This document shows positions 47,422 to 50,182 of a stretch of DNA of 50,182 bases, piece after piece. A program made the position numbers and the translations under genes. Source of the stretch: Chitinispirillia bacterium (lineage in GTDB: Bacteria > Fibrobacterota > Chitinivibrionia > Chitinivibrionales > Chitinispirillaceae); assembly GCA_009786575.1 (NCBI GenBank), contig WQRV01000002.1, positions 1 to 50,182 on the forward strand, read 5' to 3'. Below the pieces are notes generated by a model that had not been told where the DNA came from, did not search any database, and saw only the letters and a list, made by a program, of their open reading frames with translations. The stretch's first letter is position 1; each line of letters opens with the position of its first letter.

Positions 47422-48064
47422 CTTCGCCACGCTGGCGCTGACATCCCTCGTCTGCCTCTTGCCGATGATTTTGGGGGCGGCACTTTACGGCGATTTGCCC
47501 GACACTGTTGCCGTGCACTGGAATATTAACGGCGAGGCTGACGGGTTCGCGCCCAAATATGTCGCGGTGTTCGGCATACCGCTGGGTCTGATGCTTACGA
47601 ACATTATCCTTATAGTATTTGTCCGCAACGACCCCAAGCGGGAGAATGCCGCAAAGGCGATGCTGGGAATAGTGGAATGGATCGTGCCGGTCGTTTCTAT
47701 CGTGGTTGGGCCGATTGTAGTGTTTATGGCTATGGGCGTCAACATCCCGGTAGTCGTTATCGTGTTTGCCCTTGTCGGCGTCATTTTAATTGTATTCGGC
47801 AATTATATGCCCAAAAACAAACAGAATTACACGATAGGCATCAAACTGCCCTGGACGCTCAACGACACCGAAAACTGGAATAAAACGCACCGGATGGCCG
47901 GATACCTGTGGATAATCTGCGGAATTGTCATCATCGGCACTGCATTTCTGCCCCTTCAAAACACAATCAGGCTCGTACTGCTGTTGACGACGCTGGCTGT
48001 AATAACCGTTGTGCCGGTTGTCTACTCGTTTTTAATACATCTAAAAAGCAAAAACGGGGTATGA
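47405..48064 (+). CDS. SdpI-family membrane protein (DUF1648 plus SdpI region)
   Basis: LPDTVAVHWNINGEADGFAPKYVAVFGIPLGLM; NRNxPKNKQNYTIGIKLPWTLNDTENWNKTHRMAGYLW-type motif seen as PKNKQNYTIGIKLPWTLNDTENWNKTHRMAG; overlaps the regulator gene. Confidence 0.9.
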   Translation: MKTKVNFATLALTSLVCLLPMILGAALYGDLPDTVAVHWNINGEADGFAPKYVAVFGIPLGLMLTNIILIVFVRNDPKRENAAKAMLGIVEWIVPVVSIVVGPIVVFMAMGVNIPVVVIVFALVGVILIVFGNYMPKNKQNYTIGIKLPWTLNDTENWNKTHRMAGYLWIICGIVIIGTAFLPLQNTIRLVLLLTTLAVITVVPVVYSFLIHLKSKNGV

Positions 48065-48118
48065 CGCACGTGCCAGGTTAAATCATAAGGGGCCGGACCG
48101 TGTTCGGCCCGTCCCCTC

Positions 48119-49621
48119 TGCACCGTCAATACAAATCAATACCGTACCCTATCCCCGAACGACGCACCCACCAAGTACCTCAAGGACGCCTACCGGAAGC
48201 TCATCACCGCCGTGGAGTCCGTCAAGGGCCAGGACGCGATAAACAAGGCCCTCGGTGCGGCCCAGAGCGCCAAAATCCGGTACAACGCCGAGCGGATCAG
48301 CCGCACGGAACTGGCGCGCGCTTACAACGAGGGGGTGAACGCGCGGTTCGACGATGACGACAGCGTGACCGGCTACAAGTGGTCGCTCTCCTCTCGGCAC
48401 GTTTTTACCGACGAATGCACCCTGTTCGCCGAGCTCGACAACGGCGCGGGGCCGGGGGTATACCGCAAAGACGACTTCCCCACGCTGCCCGCGCACCCCA
48501 ATTGCATGTGCATAAAAGACCCGCATTATGGCGAAATGCCGAAGAAAGTGGAGTTTCGGAGGGTGAAGGACTACCTCAAGGAACAGCCGGACAAGCGGCG
48601 GGCTGCCATGATCGGCAAGGCCGAGGCGGTGAACGAGACGCTGTACCGGCGGGGACTGGAGAAGCGGAACATCCATTTCGGGGAGGATTCGCGGCGGGTG
48701 CCGGAGGAGTTGATTGAGGCGGTAACGGAAGAAAGTTCAGGTGAAGACTTGAATTTGGGCGGGGAAAGTGCTATATTTAATACAAGGCCTGAGTTTAGCG
48801 GCGTTGTTGAAGGGAAGAGTATTGTTGGTGAGTACAGGGGCAACTCTGGCGAGTTTAAGCACACGATTAAAGACGTGGTGCATAAACAGGGCTTTGACGG
48901 GTTGCCGCGAGTTGTTTCTAAGGAAGAGTTTGACGAATTGGTAAAGGATGACCATTTTGTGGCTCAGAGGACAGTTTACGCCGACAGCCAAGAGTTGTTA
49001 GACCAATATAAGGAGCAACTAAGAAGTGGCGATTGGTATATTTCTTGTGATGTAGGCGGTGCACAGCACGGGCAAGGTATGTACTGCGCTGCTGACTACT
49101 CCAAGGGTGGAAATTGGGGCGGTATTAGTGCCGAGATGGATACTTACGCAGCGATTGGCGTGGATAAGGGCAAGCCGTTTAATTATCAGGATACGCTTAC
49201 GATTGACAGATCGGCAAAGATACTAACCGTGCCAAAGGACAGAGAGGCCGCGGAGTATATCAAGGAGCAACACCGATTAGCCTATTTTAATCGATTTGCG
49301 ACTGACGAGCAAAAACTGGCGGTTAATGAATTTTCAAGGCTTACCGCTGAAATTGATCGTACTAAAGATTTGGATAGAGTCGATTTGTTGAGAAACGAAC
49401 GGCATGCGTTATTGGACGTCCCATTGAAGGACTTGCAAAAAAGATCGAGTGCGGCGTCAAAGGATTGGGTGGAGGGAGTTGAATTTCCCAAAGCCAAGGA
49501 TCCCGGGGTTCTGGCGGTAGAGATGGGGTATGACGCAATAAATGCAGTAGGGCATGGGGCGAGCGGGTCGTATACGATCGTTCTTAACAGGACAAAATTA
49601 ATTATAAGGGGTGGGCAATGA
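48119..49621 (+). pseudogene. Phage head-morphogenesis (SPP1 gp7-like) protein fragment fused to a probable ADP-ribosyltransferase-like C-terminus
   Basis: RISRTELARAYNEGVNARF...CTLFAELDNG...PAHPNCMCIKDP is gp7-like. The frame continues upstream of GTG 48212 (TLSPNDAPTKYLKDAYRKLITAVESVK) to a stop near 48086 without a good start. C-terminus has HGQGMYCAADYSKG and GYDAINAVGHGASGSYTIVLNRTKLII. Confidence 0.65.
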
Positions 49622-49785
49622 ACAAACCTACAATGCAGTCATGGCCGGAAGGCACATACTCTTTTGATGATTATGCGCGTGATCAAATCGAGAAAGAGCG
49701 CAAGGCGATGTTGGCCAGCGAAACGCCGCTGGAGAGGGAATTGCGGCTGCGGCGTGAAAGAGCGTTCCGTGAGGAGTGGTCGTAA
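49618..49785 (+). CDS. Small 55-aa ORF translationally coupled (ATGA) to the preceding gene
   Basis: MNKPTMQSWPEGTYSFDDYARDQIEKERKAMLASETPLERELRLRRERAFREEWS; below the ORF-track cutoff. Confidence 0.6.
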   Translation: MNKPTMQSWPEGTYSFDDYARDQIEKERKAMLASETPLERELRLRRERAFREEWS

Positions 49786-49833
49786 TAAAGGTCACGGAGC
49801 GCTCAAGCGATCTCATAAAGTTGGAGGTTGTCC

Positions 49834-50067
49834 GTGAATAAGCTATCACAAAAAATTATTGATGATTTTTTGCCGCACGTGAAGCCTGACGGCCGCGACC
49901 AATTCAAAAAAAGCATTCCCCGGTTGATTGGCTGGATTGGCGAGATTGTCGAAATAAAAGATTTCCGTAGCGAGGACGGTAAAAGGATTTTGAGGCGTGA
50001 GTATCACGGTGAGCATGGCGGAAAGGTTGTTTTGAGTGCCGCTCGTGCCGGCGTAAGCAGTTTATAA
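49834..50067 (+). CDS. Small protein of unknown function (about 77 aa)
   Basis: GGAGG then TTGTCC then GTG start; VNKLSQKIIDDFLPHVKPDGRDQFKKSIPRLIGWIGEIVEIKDF. Confidence 0.5.
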   Translation: MNKLSQKIIDDFLPHVKPDGRDQFKKSIPRLIGWIGEIVEIKDFRSEDGKRILRREYHGEHGGKVVLSAARAGVSSL

Positions 50068-50089
50068 CACTGGTCCCCGCCTGACCGGG

Positions 50090-50182
50090 AGTGTCCCAAA
50101 ATCTGTGTAAACTACCGTCATGGTGTTAAAGATCATGCTTCTATTGGAGAGCCGCACCTACGTTTAGCTGTACCAATAGTAT
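50090..50182. mobile_element. Possible insertion-sequence terminus at window edge
   Basis: GGGAGTGTCCCAAAATCTGTGTAAACT resembles ends of IS256-like elements; no transposase in the window. Confidence 0.3.

Noticed and set aside
50130-50181. CTATTGG...CCAATAG inverted repeat at the window end
   Set aside because: 7-bp arms with a long loop are close to chance; the window ends before context can be judged

Overview
Bacterial chromosomal window, about 50 kb and mostly densely coding. Taxon is not proven; gene content and repeats loosely suggest an FCB-group or Fibrobacterota-like Gram-negative. Left to right: (1) a classic thrS-infC-rpmI-rplT-pheS-pheT translation block on the minus strand, with tRNA-Val(GAC) and a hybrid histidine kinase upstream; (2) a long plus-strand run: yicC, rpoZ, coaBC, UDG-like, dnaB, mlaE, mlaF, gnd, a btuFDC-like ABC importer and a cobO-type adenosyltransferase; (3) a DUF4143-type AAA ATPase preceded by four ~81-bp AT-rich degenerate tandem repeats; (4) small exported/TPR proteins, a eukaryotic-type UGPase, tatD, rodZ-like, maf, dnaA with DnaA boxes upstream, pdxJ, ispA, xseB and a CsgG-like lipoprotein; (5) a tightly packed minus-strand cassette (about 34.4-46.9 kb) encoding an MCP, a lipoprotein, a membrane protein, a tubulin/FtsZ-like protein, a 1198-aa actin/Hsp70-like ATPase, a coiled-coil protein and an ankyrin-TPR-TM-GLUG protein. 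This is the best candidate for an undescribed system; (6) an sdpR-sdpI-like pair with two operator palindromes flanking a promoter; (7) a prophage-remnant head-morphogenesis protein with a probable ADP-ribosyltransferase-like C-terminus and small coupled ORFs. Other notable signals are infC apparently starting at ATC, an acidic IF-3 tail, and three families of dispersed palindromic repeats. All assignments come from reading motifs by eye; no database search was run.
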